This document shows positions 45,534-57,701 of a DNA stretch of 64,000 bases, piece after piece (position 1 is the stretch's first letter; each line of letters begins with the position of its first letter). Both the position numbers and the translations under genes were made by a program. Origin of the DNA: Hericium rajendrae (Eukaryota; Basidiomycota; Agaricomycetes; Russulales; Hericiaceae); assembly GCA_033439255.1 (NCBI GenBank), contig CM065883.1, positions 434,001-498,000 on the forward strand, read 5' to 3'. Below the pieces are notes generated by a model. The model ran no database searches, was not told the DNA's origin, and saw only the letters and a program-made list of their open reading frames with translations.

Positions 45534-47519
45534 GATAATGAAGATGGGACGTGAGGTTTCTTTGGGAGTGTTCTGCGCGAAATGGGGTGGTAGAGTCAGG
45601 ATGTATCTAGTTGAAAGAAGAGGCGTGAGGAGAACCGTGTTCGAGCCGAAAGGCCTTATAACGCGTGTTCAAAAATCAACATCACGTGGTGACTGAACGC
45701 GGTTGTGGCTGAGACACGGTCGTTGGCGGCGGTCTGCTTGTTGTCGAGCCCAGCCGACCGCATCCAGGGCATGCTGACTGCTTTTTCATAATATGCTCGC
45801 AGCGATTTTTTCGCATCCTTTTTCCGTTGAAGATCCGTTGGCTAGTGCATTTTATGAACCGCTTCGACTCGAGATCTATTAGGCCTGCATTTCTCAGCCC
45901 TGGGCGACGGTGGAACTTTTGCTGGCCGATGTGGTCTCCATTGATTGGCTCACCCTTTACAGAGCATAGCGTCCGATGGCACGATGGGACCTGAAGGATC
46001 TACGAAGCCCAAGCTATCCCAAAAATGTCGCCGGACACAGTTCCTGAGTCTTGCCGAGCGTGTCGTGAGGGACGAACTGCCGCTGATCGGAGTTCGTGAA
46101 ATTCGGGCTCGGTACATCTGCTGTCTGGAGCATTTATTTCCGACCATTTCCCAGCAGTTGCACTGGCCGTTCTCATCCCCCGCATCACGCAAGATGCTTC
46201 GTTCATTTCTACACGCGTCCTCGGACGCTCTCCAAACGATCGGTTTGGTGGACTCTTTATTTTCATCAGCGCCGGCATGCACGCTGGTCGGTTCGTGTAC
46301 GCTCGCTTCAAACGGGACTTCGCGCGTGCATGGGATCGTCTCAAGCTGATATCGTAGTTAAAGCTAGGGATCTAAATCAGCGAACCCATATCGACATCTT
46401 GTTCCAGACCGCGTAAATCCGACCAGATGCTGCGCACCTTTGTCTGCTACAGTGCTATAATCTGGAATATTCCGTCTTCCCTTGTCCCCTCTGACCCCCG
46501 CGTCTTCAGGTGCATCTTTTTCTCTCGACGCGTTCCGATAAAGAAGTTGACCAGCTTCCCGAAGCATTAACAGCTGATTATTTCCACTCCGACTCTGACA
46601 CTTGAAACAGTCAGGGTCTTCGATGCGCGCATGCATTGTCGCGTGTTGAACATACTGAGCTTCCCGATGTTCTCGACCGCGAGCATCCGATCAGTGAGAA
46701 GGACATACCATTCTGAACACCGAGTGTTCGCTCCAGAGGCCAGCTGATTTCATTTCGTAGCGGATCTAACGGGAATTGCACAAAATTACATGTTGCTGTC
46801 ACCCTGGTGGTTCAGGACACCATCGTCGAGTTCGATCCCGAGGCTCGTTGGAGGCATCGATTTTCACACAGATGGCGGCGATACGTGCCAAGTGATGACA
46901 CGATGATGAACATTGTCGACAATTCCGGGATGCATTGGACTATGTCAGGGGTCATCGCTAGACTCATTACATCAGAGGGTGGTGGATTTTACCCCTACGA
47001 ATCGCTGGCGTCGGAGGGAAGCGTGATGACTAGTGATATCCAATGATTCCGATGTATAAGGACATCACAAGACGTGGAGAAGAGTCTGACGCAAGGTGAT
47101 GGTGTAGAGAGAAACCTGATATGTAGTGCTGTGGACAAGGAAAGTCTATGCGAATTGGCAGCTGACGGGGACGATGATCCAATGAGCGGGAGTAAAGGAG
47201 TTGTCGCGTGCGATTGGACCGGACCGGTGTGGCGATGATGATGTGACCAATTGGAGGCCTAGAATACGGAATGGGGAAACGGCATTTGTCGGCAAGATCG
47301 TGGTTCCAGTCGGTCTGCTCGCAGTTGGGCGCCTCCAGTCCAACTCCAGTCCAAGACGAAGAGTGTCCGACCGAACTCCTCTCTTCGGCGCTTACCCTTT
47401 CCAATCCATTTCACTCTAGCTTAACTTTATTTAAAAGCGTCACTTCCCTCTCCCTCTCTCCGTTTCTACCCCGCCTCTCCTCTCCCCCTCTCCCTTTCCC
47501 CACTCCCCCACATCCAAAC
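45534..47519. other. Gene-poor gap of about 2 kb before RHEB
   Basis: No conserved exon found on either strand. Plus-strand open stretches (45945-46349; 46807-47046) lack a usable ATG or family match. From about 47443 the sequence becomes a pyrimidine tract leading to the RHEB start. Confidence 0.45.
47443..47519 (+). promoter_or_regulatory. Pyrimidine-rich (CT) tract at the RHEB start
   Basis: About 75 nt made almost only of C and T run up to the ATG at 47520. Such CT tracts often mark fungal core promoters and transcript starts. The role here is inferred. Confidence 0.45.
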
Positions 47520-48355
47520 ATGCCCGGCGACATCTTGAGGAAGAGGAAGATCGCCGTTCTTGGCTCTCGTTCAGTCGGTACGCTCCTGCTCCCGGTTACT
47601 CACGAGCGCAGCTCATCGTTAGGATTGTTCACCAGGGAAGTCATCCCTTGTCATGCAATTCATCGAGGGCCATTTTATGGAGTCTTACTACCCCACCATT
47701 GAGAACACGTTCTCTAAGAGTGTAAACTACCAGGGCGTTGAGTATGATTGTGATATCATCGACACCGCTGGCCAGGTCAGTGTTCATCCGCTCATGCGAC
47801 TCCTGGAGACAGCAGTGAATACTCACCTCTCGAATATAGGACGAGTATTCGATATTGAACTCGAAGCACGCCATTGGCATCCACGGTTTTGTCCTCGTTT
47901 ACTCGGTCGCCTCGAGAAATTCCTTTGACATGATCCAAATCGTGTACGACAAAATTGTCAACTTCTGCGGAATCCACGAAATTCCATGTGTCATCGTCGG
48001 TGCCAAGATGGATTTGTCGCAAAGGTAAGCACACAATTTCTTCCAGCCGCGGTCAGCCCTTCGACCGTGGTCCCCCGCATCCTCCGTTTCGCTCCTCCCT
48101 GCCTCACAGAGGCAGCAGACAGGTAGCTCCCTCCGAGGGCGAACAGCTCGCCAAGGAGAACCATGCAGCATGGATCGAGACTAGCTCGAAGAACAACATC
48201 AATGTCTGTGAGTAGACGTTGCTTCCCACCGGTTATGGTCCATGGCTCAATCGTTCTCTACAGCCAAGGTCTTTGAGTTATGTTTAGGCGAGATTGAACG
48301 CCATTCACCATCCCACAAGACCGAACCTCCAGCAAATAAGTGCATCATCATGTAG
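47520..48355 (+). CDS. RHB1: Rheb-type small GTPase
   Basis: Exons: 47520-47577, 47636-47775, 47840-48024, 48110-48207, 48264-48355; all phases close at 190 aa. The P-loop is GSRSVGKSSLVMQFIEGHF (split by the first intron), switch I is SYYPTIENTFSKSVNYQG, and switch II has DCDIIDTAGQDEYSIL. The G4 region reads VIVGAKMDLSQR: the usual NKxD is AKMD here, so the Asn is replaced by Ala. G5 is ETSSKNN. The C-terminal CaaX box is CIIM, for farnesylation. Rheb activates TORC1 at the vacuole in response to nutrients and growth signals, and affects arginine and lysine uptake in yeasts. A pyrimidine tract precedes the start. The Ala in G4 may be a real change, since the frame is intact. Confidence 0.92.
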
Positions 48356-48971
48356 ATAGGCCCTGGACCCTCAGCTTTCGCTCTGCTTAGCAATGCCCTT
48401 CGACCTTATTTATTTCCCTTCCCCCCTTCCCCAACCTTTCCGTATGTGTCCCCCACTTGGTTTCTCTGCATTAAACATAGGCCGCTTCTGGATAGTTACT
48501 TTCTCATCCTTATTACTTTTTCTTCTCGCGGACTCGAGAAGGGCCTGCTAACCCCCTAGAATTCTGCTTCTCCGTGTACACTGTGTAATCTCTTCGCACT
48601 ATAGTGTCTCGATGTCCCGTCAGCGGGCCTGTCATCGTAGTATATCTCCCTGGCGGTTCCTAATCTCAACTAGTATGAACTCATATCTTGTACACTGGCA
48701 GGTCCATCACACGAGGCAGCGTCAACATCCACCGGGCCCCGTAAGTGTCGTAACTTGCCAAAACGTGTGCGGGACGATGGCACAATCGATACTTTATCCA
48801 CGAATTGTACGCGGGCGTCCCACTGGTATCACATCGAGGCTCGGATTTTGCTGCTAACGTCGTTCACGGAAGGCATCATACTTGTTCCTGTACAAATCCA
48901 TGGAGATGCGTGTTCGTTATACGGCGCTTGTAACCTACACCACCAGTTCCTGTCTTCATTATATGCTCTGC
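48356..48971. other. Convergent intergenic region RHEB/beta-mannosidase
   Basis: The first part is the T/C-rich 3' flank of RHEB. No exon, repeat or RNA gene recognised. Confidence 0.4.
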
Positions 48972-51900
48972 TCATGCTGTGCCATCTCCGAGGAACCTCG
49001 CCTTTACCTTCCTGCCCTTCAAGCCTGTCGCTTTGACAATCTGCGTGTCTCCAGGAACGAGGTCAATTGCCTGGTCACTCCAACCGACTTCATCGCCATC
49101 CACATCCAGCACGATGCCCTTGATAGGCACCTTCGTCGACAGCTCCACGGACTCGCCGTCCTCGCGAACCTTGATCTCGAAACCCAAGTCCTCGACCTTG
49201 GGGAAATGCAAGTATTTGAAGGGCTCCGGCCTGCCGTCCCAAAGCGGTTAGTCGCGCCTCGTACTGATCGCTGATGGTACATACCAGTTCGCATAGCGGG
49301 CAAGCACCTCGTTCCCGTCCACCAGTGTCGCGCTGACAATGATAGGCTCCGGCACCTCGCTGTCCTTGGTCCGAACCGCCTGCCCAGGGACAGTGCCCTT
49401 CCACAGCTCGGTGCTCGCGTTCGGGGCCAGTACCACGTCCTTCTCCCAGGTCGCGCTCCAGGCCGCATCGTCGAGGTTAAATCCGGCGAAGCGGAGCTTG
49501 GCCTGCCGTTCCTGCAGGGTACTATTCGTCCCCCAGATCTCGAGCTCGGACGTTATAGTGAAAGACGCGGCGGTGCGGTCGTCCGCGAACTTCTTGACGT
49601 CCTTGCGGGTCATCCCCACCGTGAGCGGGCGCAGCTCGCGCTTGATGGCGAAGTACGCCGGCTTCGGGCGGAGGAAATAGTCGACGATGGCCCAGGACGT
49701 GACGGGCCAGCAGTCATTGATCTGCGGACGCGATTGGTCACTATGTATGGGCAGACTTCGAAGTGCTTAGGACCGACCTGCCAGACGAGCGCACCCGCGG
49801 TGTATTCTTTGCCTCGACCGGCCCAATTGCGCCGCCAAAGGCGGTACGCAGAGGCCAGCGTCTCGGCTTGCATGATTTGGGTATAATAGACATAGCTGAA
49901 ATGGTACGAGCATAATAATCGGGGATGGATGAAAGCCATGGATAAATATTATGAAGGCGCTTACCTCTCCATATCGAATGCATGCCTGAAGTTCTCCATC
50001 AAGTACAGCTCCAGCCGACGCTCGAAACCATCTGCCTTGTTGTGATTCACGGTCGTCCTGACATGAAACCTTAAGTCTCCATTCCGCCGCTCCATTGTGA
50101 TCCTGATCTGTCACGCACCTCGACTGCGGGAACCGCTCGGACTTATCTCCTCCCAGCCAGTAGTCGACAGTGCGGATGTTTGGGTACGCTTCCCTGTCAT
50201 GCGACACTTTTAGAAACGGACCAACAACAGAGGGGGTCCCCTTACATCCCGAATTCCGAAACGAAGCGCCCGGCGAGAATGTCCCAGTTGTGCCACGGCT
50301 CTTGGGATCCGTGCCAGACGTTCCATTGGTGTAGATCCCCATACGCCCTGTCTGTGGTGACCTTGCCATGGCCACTGTATGGAGAGCTGCGGTGGTAGTG
50401 GATGTCAGAATGGGCCGCTACAATTTCGGGCAGCGTGCGCTCGTAGATGTAGCGCGCAGGGAAGTTCGTCTTGCGGAAGTCGGACGTTTCGTCGTCGTAG
50501 TCGAGCTCAAGCTTGGACTGTTCCGCGAGTTGGTAATCTGGTCGGCGGGAATGTGCTCAGTGACTACGATAAATTGGATGTCCACGTTATTCACCTTCGT
50601 TGTTTCCGGCTTTGAAGGGGGAATATGTTATGCGAGCTGTGAAACAGGGGGGAGCACGGACCTAAGATGACAATGGACGGGTGGTGCCGGAGTCTCTTCA
50701 CGTTTTGCTCGGCTTCCACTTTGACATTGCTGACGAACGAGTCGTACGCCGGGTACTAAGAAAATGACTGAGCTGTTTGGTCAAATGGCTAGGGAAAAGC
50801 AGAAGACCTGGTCCGCAACCGAACATGAAATCCTTGCCACACCAGAATTCCAAGTTCTGCACATACCTGTGGTCAGGAGTAATTTAAGCCAGTATAGACT
50901 TGTTGCGCACCGTCACAAATATCGTAGAAGACGTCGGGCTCGTAGATCCCTCCGCCCCAGACCCGAACCATGTTCTGGTTGCCATCGACGAGGAGCTGCA
51001 GCCACGCCCGATAGCGTTCAGGTGTCATCCTGGTCCACTAATGTCAATGATGCAAACATGGTCGGCCCGCCTGTACTTACTTGGTCAAGAACGAGTCGGC
51101 AGGTATCCAATTTGATCCTAAGAAACACGCTGGTTCAGCTCAAATTCGCTATCTCTATGGCAAGACAAACCTCCGCAGAAAATCCTGATATTATTGACTT
51201 CGAAGAGGAATGTGAGGCCGTCCTGGTCAATCAGCTTGTCCTCGACGATGCGCACACGTCTTAAAGCCGATTTTCTGTGATTTGGAGTCGAGAATGTTGT
51301 TTTCGTCTTGCTGTATATCAAGGCAGCGTCAGACCCGAACATTCTCTTGAAACAAGAACCGACCTCGTCGTTAATGATGACCTCCACGTCGTAAAGAGCC
51401 TGCTTTCCATATCCAACGGGATACCATAGCTCGACCAACCCCTTGCTCAAATGGAACTGCGCCCGCGCTTTACCATTCTCGAGCCGAACGCCGCTCTGGC
51501 CTATCACCGTTTCACCGCTTGGGGACTTCAGCCTGACGGTGGCCTTGCTGGGCTTTGCCGTCGAGACCGAGATCTTGACATCAAGATCTACTTCAAAGTT
51601 TTCATCGACGAGCGCCGACGCGCGGAGATCGTCGATGCGCAGATCGTATCCCTCGAGGTAGACCGGGCGCCAGGGACCAGCGGTCATCAACACGGGGCCT
51701 GCAGAACCATCAGTTCAATCGCAGCTGTGACGATTCAGAGTACGAACCCCAGTCCCAGCCGTAACTTCAGATCGATATCAGCAACATATATTTGTGCACG
51801 AAGGAAGGCTTACTTGTATTGGGCTTTGCGGACATGAAGCCGACTAGAGTCGCCGTTCCAAAGATTGAATTTACCGTGTTCTTTCTCGAGATCTCGACCC

Positions 51901-52586
51901 TGTGCAATCGATCAGCAGCGTACCTGCCCAGTAAATGGATTATCTACCTTCAGAAATGCACTAGCGAAAGTAATGATAAGCTCGTTGTCTCCGACCTTGA
52001 GGCTTTTTGCGACTGCCGCGCGGTAAGAGATGAACTGGTTCTCGGTCCTGTTACGGCCTCAAAGTTAGATAGAAAGAGTGTAAAGTAGACCACAAACTTC
52101 AGGATTTCAGTCCCGTTCTGTAAAAATGATGTCATGACGTGTGATGCTTCACATTCGTTGCGCACTTACGAGCTGAACCGTAGCGAAGGTGTCCAATCCC
52201 TCGAATACGAGATCGATGTTGGGCACCTCTAGATCTTCCTCGGAGAAAGTAAAGATGCGCTTGAACGTCCAGTCAGCCTCTCCGACCCCTGCGATCGGTA
52301 GCGGTCAGTGAACGATCAAGAGTACATGCAGACGGTACCGACACTGCACGTCCCATTCATGCAGCCCCACAAACTATGTGAAACGGATCAGCGGGGCGTT
52401 CTCCCACAAGCGATATAAAGAATCGCCTACGGGATCTGGGATTTTCTTCAAGTTCAGCAGCTCTACGTGCACCGTCGTCGGGAATTCAGAGACAGGAATC
52501 CACTCATCCTTTCCTGTTCCCTGTCCACCCCCGACTTGGTTGAACGACCAGCCGTCAACGGTGAATGGACGTAGATAAGTAGTCAT
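48972..52586 (-). CDS. Beta-mannosidase (GH2)
   Basis: Starts [20 protein letters not shown] at 52586 and spans more than a dozen exons. The sugar-binding and immunoglobulin-like domains give [12 protein letters not shown] and [20 protein letters not shown]. The catalytic barrel shows [20 protein letters not shown] then [14 protein letters not shown], the acid/base region [15 protein letters not shown], and the nucleophile region FVSEFGM followed by [20 protein letters not shown]. The C-terminal domain gives [40 protein letters not shown] and ends with ARFLGDGTA. The enzyme removes terminal beta-1,4-mannose from manno-oligosaccharides; no signal peptide is seen, which fits the intracellular clade B type. 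One extra T near 51258 interrupts the frame between GFKT and VRIVEDKL. It is convergent with RHEB and shares its 5' side with the tRNA. Confidence 0.88.
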
Positions 52587-52999
52587 CTTGGAGGAAATGA
52601 TGCTGCAAGGACGATGCGACCAGTTTCGGCTGGCGTACTCAGTGGAAGATAGCCCGCAGAAATCGATGAGCGCGTCCAGTCCGCATTCTCATCTCTAGAC
52701 AGATATAGCGGGATATGGGTCAGCTGTACACCGAAGAGATGGTCGTGTTCCAGGGAGATTGTCCGAAGAAATACCGCTGTGATGCAATTGCGAAGAAGTA
52801 GCGTGGTAAGTACCTGGCATGGAGTAATCTCCACATTCGAGTCTCATCTCGTCATCGTCTGCCGTCTGCGCAGGACTTTCAAGTTCGTTATTCCACTTTG
52901 CCAAAAAAATTAGACACTGCCAAGGACCAAACTTGGGTCTCAGGGTTATTACGTGATGGCCCCAGGAAGTCACCAAAAATCTATGCCATGAAAAATGCA
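52587..52999. other. 5' flank of beta-mannosidase and 3' flank of the tRNA
   Basis: About 410 bp between the beta-mannosidase start and the tRNA 3' end. It must hold the beta-mannosidase promoter. A minus-strand open stretch 52583-52834 has no family match. Confidence 0.4.
52991..52995 (-). terminator. Pol III terminator of tRNA-Gln
   Basis: Five consecutive T on the minus strand start 5 nt after the tRNA 3' end, the expected RNA polymerase III stop signal. Confidence 0.65.
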
Positions 53000-53107
53000 G
53001 GTCTAGCCAGGAATCGAACCTGGGTTACAAGAATTCAGTAGTGTGGTGGTCATAGAAACCACAACTCTAGTCAGAATCTTGAGTGATAACCGCTACACTA
53101 CTAGACC
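53000..53107 (-). tRNA. tRNA-Gln (anticodon CUG) with a 37-nt intron
   Basis: Reading the minus strand, GGTCTAG and CTAGACC form a perfect 7-bp acceptor stem. The A box reads TAGTGTAGCGG, the D arm GTGTAGCGGTTATCAC. The anticodon stem is CAAGA/TCTTG with loop TTCTGA before the intron, so positions 34-36 are CTG, reading CAG (Gln). The T arm is CCAGG-TTCGATT-CCTGG, a standard B box. The intron begins after position 37 and covers 53034-53070, giving a mature RNA of 71 nt before CCA addition. Base 37 is A. A T5 terminator follows. The gene is divergent from HIS4, whose ATG is 134 bp away. Confidence 0.88.
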
Positions 53108-53162
53108 TTGTGTTCATGCTGAAATGAATATAATAATATGAGATTGATCTACCATTTTTTTC

Positions 53163-53168
53163 GAGTCA
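53163..53168. promoter_or_regulatory. Candidate Gcn4/Cpc1-type site upstream of HIS4
   Basis: GAGTCA (TGACTC on the other strand, within ATGACTCG) lies 73 nt before the HIS4 ATG. The TGACTC core is the binding site of the Gcn4/Cpc1 activator of amino-acid genes, for which HIS4 is a classic target. Function here is inferred. Confidence 0.4.
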
Positions 53169-53240
53169 TTTAGCCCGCAGTCGATTGGAAGATGAGGATG
53201 TGCCAAGAACGCTCCTTCGACTTGCAACACACGGATAGCA

Positions 53241-55888
53241 ATGTCAGTGTACCTTCCATTGCTGGAGGCTCGGGATGATGAGCTTCTATCTGCACTGGGC
53301 CGAATCGGACCAGTCATCCAACCTGCTTTTCCTGATCTCAGCACTCCGACTTCCGATCAGTATGGCCGTTATATCCTTCTTGACCACGATACCACAACCG
53401 ACACAGATCAAATCATCTCCTGGCTCGACAATGGCGCGCAGAAGGTCATTGTACCTCTAGCATGGGCCACTGAACTCATCGGCGTCATCCCTGCGGAGCG
53501 TCTCATCCTGCTCCTGGACGTCGGAAACGCGAACGCAGTATCGGAGAAGGTGCGCAATGGCGTTTCGGGCGTTCTACTCAAGTCCCCCTCTCTGGACCTT
53601 GATCTCATCTCGTCCATCTCGCGATTTTTCACCGAAGCCGCCATCTACGTTCTCCTCACGTCCGCGAGATTGCCTCCCCGGTCAAGCATCCGGGAACTTC
53701 TGGCCATCGGCGCGACGCTCGTCCTTCCTTCCTCCCAGCTGACTTTGTCAGACTCAAGCGCGACCCATCACAACGTAGCTGACGCGTTCCTGGCCCCGGT
53801 CGTGTCTGATCGCCCCGACGGTCTCTTCCCGACCGTAGTCTCCTCGTATCCGCAAGGAGGGAAGTCACTCGGACTCGTATACTCGTCCAGAGAGTCGGTA
53901 AAGGAGAGCATCTTGACAGGCAAAGGTGTATATCAGTCGCGCAAACACGGTCTTTGGCGCAAGGGCGAGACGTCTGGGGCAACTCAAGATGTCGTCAGCA
54001 TTCAACTCGACTGCGATGCCGATTGCTTGGAATTTAGCGTCGTCCAGCACGGGGCAGGATTTTGCCATCTCAACAGGGCGTCCTGCTTCGGCACGCTCAG
54101 CGGCTTGGCCGCATTGGAGGAGACCCTCCAGTCCCGCCTCGATTCAGCACCCGAAGGCTCTTATACCCGCAGATTGTTCAACGACCCCCAGCTGCTGCGC
54201 TCAAAAATCATGGAGGAGGCCGATGAACTGTGCCGAGCGGAGACGAAGGACGAGATCGCGTTCGAAGCAGCCGATCTGCTGTATTTCGCGTTGACAAAAT
54301 GTGTTGCTGCCGGTGTCAGCATCGCAGACATCGAAAAGTCCCTGGACAAGAAGGCTAGCAAGGTTACGCGGAGACCAGGCAACGCAAAGCCGCAATGGTC
54401 GTCTAAGTCCGCCTCACAAGCTGCATCACCACCACCAGCGAAACCAGCCGTCGAGGACGACGCCGCCATCCGCATGCGCTCCTACGACCTCGCCTCCATC
54501 ACTCCCGTCGAGCGCGCCCAGCTCCTTTGCCGCCCTGTGCTCAAGTTCGACGAGATGATCGCAAAGGTCAAGCCCATCGTCGATGACGTCCGCACGCGCG
54601 GGACGCCGCGCTCCTCGAGCTGACCGCCAAATTCGACAAGGCGCACCTCGACTCGACCGTCATCTTCCCCCCTTCGCGCCCGAGACCATGCAGATCGACG
54701 ACACAGTCCGCGCCGCAATCGACGTCGCCTACGCGAACATCCACAAGTTCCACGCGGCGCAGGCGCAGGACGCCGCGCTCGTCGTCGAGACGATGCCCGG
54801 CGTCGTGTGCTCGCGCTTCGCGCGGCCCATCGCGCGCGTCGGGCTGTACGTCCCCGGCGGCACCGCGATCCTGCCGTCGACCGCGCTCATGCTCGGCATC
54901 CCCGCGCAGGTCGCGGGCTGCAGGGAGATCGTGCTCGCGACGCCGCCGCGCGCGGACGGCAGCATCTCACCGGAGGTGATGTACGTCGCGCGCCTCGTCG
55001 GCGCGTCTGCGGTGCTCAAGGCGGGCGGCGGGCAGGCGGTCGCGGCGCTGGCGTATGGGACGCAGACGGTGCCGAAGGTCGACAAGATCTTCGGGCCCGG
55101 GAATCAGTGGGTGACGGCGGCGAAGATGCTTGTGCAGAACGATACCGACGCGCTGGTCTCCATCGACATGCCGGCTGGGCCGTCGGAGGTGCTGGTGAGT
55201 TCACGCAATGCACTGGTGTGATACTTGGATCTGATGCATGTTTTGCTTGCAGGTCGTCGCCGACCACACCTGCAACCCCGCATTTGTCGCTGCCGACCTG
55301 CTCTCGCAGGCAGAGCACGGCGTCGACTCGCAGGTCGTCCTCGTCACCGTCGATCTCCCGCAGTCCACCATCGCCGCGATCGAGGCGGAGGTGGACGCGC
55401 AGGCCCATGCCCTGTCGCGCGGGTCGACATCCTCCGGCAGTCCATCCCCAAAAGCATCATCGTGCAGACGAAGACCGTGGAGGAGGCGCTGGCGTTCTCG
55501 AACGATTATGCGCCGGAGCATCTCATCCTGCACCTCGAACAGGCAAGCGCGACGGTGGCATTCGTGGAGAACGCGGGAAGTGTGTTCGTCGGGCCTTACT
55601 CGCCCGAGAGGTGAGCAGCTACCTGCTCAGCTCTGCCTGCATTTCACTGACGGGCTCTGCAGCTGCGGCGACTACGCCTCCGGCACGAACCACACCCTCC
55701 CTACGAATGGCTACGCACGGCAGTTCAGCGGCGTGAACACGCTCTCGTTCCAGAAGCACATTACCTCGCAGGAGCTGACATCTGCGGGCCTGAAGGAGCT
55801 CGGACCGGTCGTGGCAACCCTCGCCGATTGCGAAGGCCTGTCCGCCCATGCTAATGCCGTGCGCATCCGTCTGCGGGCGTCGGCATAA
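53241..55888 (+). CDS. HIS4: Trifunctional histidine biosynthesis protein HIS4
   Basis: Exons 53241-55194, 55253-55610, 55663-55888; about 846 aa after correction. The N-terminal region starts [20 protein letters not shown]. From about residue 210 comes phosphoribosyl-AMP cyclohydrolase: [51 protein letters not shown]. Next is phosphoribosyl-ATP pyrophosphohydrolase: [40 protein letters not shown]. From about residue 410 comes histidinol dehydrogenase: [79 protein letters not shown]. The protein catalyses steps two, three and the last two of histidine synthesis. Three missing bases are inferred, in a G-run at 54600-54602, a C-run at 54667-54672, and near 55415-55423; without them HisD is unreadable. 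A TGACTC site lies upstream. Convergent with PDB1. Confidence 0.93.
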
Positions 55889-56107
55889 TGCGTCTAAAAA
55901 AACCGGGGCGATGTTGAAAGAAGTGTAAAAGCAACTCTGTATCAGGTTCTCGCGTAGAGCATACCGATCGTATTAAAAGCTGTCCCATTAGTGCCGCGCT
56001 GGGAGCCAGGTAGCGAGGATGGTTATATGGCAAAATGAAAACATTCTATGGCACTATCGAGAAAGCATGTATGACCAAAGTATAGAATAGACACGAATCA
56101 AACACGC

Positions 56108-57547
56108 TCAGTTGGTCCTGTAGAGCGCACGTTTCGCAACCTTGACAATTAATGGGGTGTCGGGAAGGCAAGCTCCTCGAGATTGGTCGCGTACTAACCA
56201 AGGAAAATTAGTATTTCTCGACAGGCATGAAAATGTCACTTACGGGAGTGGGGACATCAGCGCCGGTAACACGCTCAACGGGCGCATCGAGGAAGTCAAA
56301 GGCCTCGCTCTCGATGATCTGCGCGCAGATCTCAGAGCCGACGCCGAACGCGGGGAAGCCACCTTCAACAGTAACAAGGCTATATGCGCATATGTAAACA
56401 TTAGATCTAACGAGCATAAATCGCTGGCACTTACCGGTTGGTCTTTTTGACGGACGCCTTGATGGTGTCGATGTCTAGTGGGCGGATGGAACGCAAGTTG
56501 ATGACCTCAGCCTTGACGCCCTCCTTGGCAAGAATATCGGCAGCCTCGAGACTGAGCGAGACCATCCTGCTGTGGGCGACGATGGTGATGTCGCTGCCAG
56601 CGCGCTCGATCTTGGCCTTGCCGATGGGGAGAAGAAAGTTGTCGGACATCGCCTCGTTCGACATGGGGAAGCTCTCTCCGTAGAGCATCTCGTTCTCCAG
56701 GAACACGACGGGGTTGGGATCGCGAATTGCAGCCTGCCCGTTTCGTCAGTGATCCGACCATGATTGAAACATACGACGATGACGCCCGTACCTTCAGAAG
56801 ACCTTTGCAATCTTCCGCACTCCACGGGCTAATGACCTTCAAACCCGGAATCTGACCATACCACGACGCGTAGTCTTGCGAGTGCTGGGCTGCGACACCG
56901 GCAGCAGCACCGTTGGGACCACGAAAGACGACCGGACATGGGACGTTACCACCGGACATGTAGTAGGTCTTGCCAGCGGAGTTAACGATCTGATCAATGG
57001 CCTGCATGGCGAAGTTGAAGGTCATGAACTCGCATCTGGAAACCAATGAGTACGCGTAATCCGCAGAAAAGTCCGAGGCACAACATACATAGGCCGAAGA
57101 CCAGCTAGGGCGGAGCCGACTGCCAGACCTGTGAAACCCATCTCGGTAATGGGGGTGTCGACAACACGCTTCTCGCCGAACTTGTCCATGAGGCCCCTCG
57201 TGATCTGCATTTGTCGAGGAGTCAGTACAGTTTGTTGACTCTGAGCCGAACGGAAGAGCAGACCTTGTATGCGCCATTGTACCGTGCGACCTCCTCACCG
57301 ATAATGAAAACACTCTCGTCGCGCAGCATCTCCTCCTCCATCGCGGCATTGAGTGCGTCACGGACGGTCATCTGCAGACCGCAAGAATAAGTGGTAAATC
57401 ACTAAGGCACCATTGGTTGACGCACGGTGTTCTGCTGAGCCTCTGACGCATAAGTGCGCAGAGCCATACGACGCGCAGCGAGTGATGGGCGTGCGCGGAC
57501 ATTGTGGAGAGCGGGTGCGAGACGGAGAAGGCAGCACGGGAGGCCAT
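56108..57547 (-). CDS. PDB1: Pyruvate dehydrogenase E1 component subunit beta
   Basis: The first exon (57426-57547) gives a mitochondrial presequence [20 protein letters not shown] and ends [16 protein letters not shown]; one base is missing inside it. An alternative start is the ATG at 57466 (MALRTY). The next exons read [152 protein letters not shown] and [20 protein letters not shown]. The last exon encodes [11 protein letters not shown] and, after restoring one missing C near 56162-56164, [17 protein letters not shown]1-beta with E1-alpha forms the thiamine-diphosphate enzyme that decarboxylates pyruvate in the mitochondrial matrix. Family assignment is firm. Confidence 0.92.
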
Positions 57548-57701
57548 GGCGGCTTTTGGAGGAATGAGCAGGCAAGGGCAGATGATGAGCTGGACGTGGT
57601 GCTGCCTATTTTTGGGGAGCGGGGAAACCACAAACAGACATCAACAGCGCGTACTCTCCGGCTGTCATCCTCCGCCTCGCTAGGAACCCACTCCGTTCTC
57701 C

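Noticed and set aside
45945-46349. Open plus-strand stretch of 134 codons
   Set aside because: It has no ATG near its 5' end, no recognised motif, and does not extend into a longer spliced gene.
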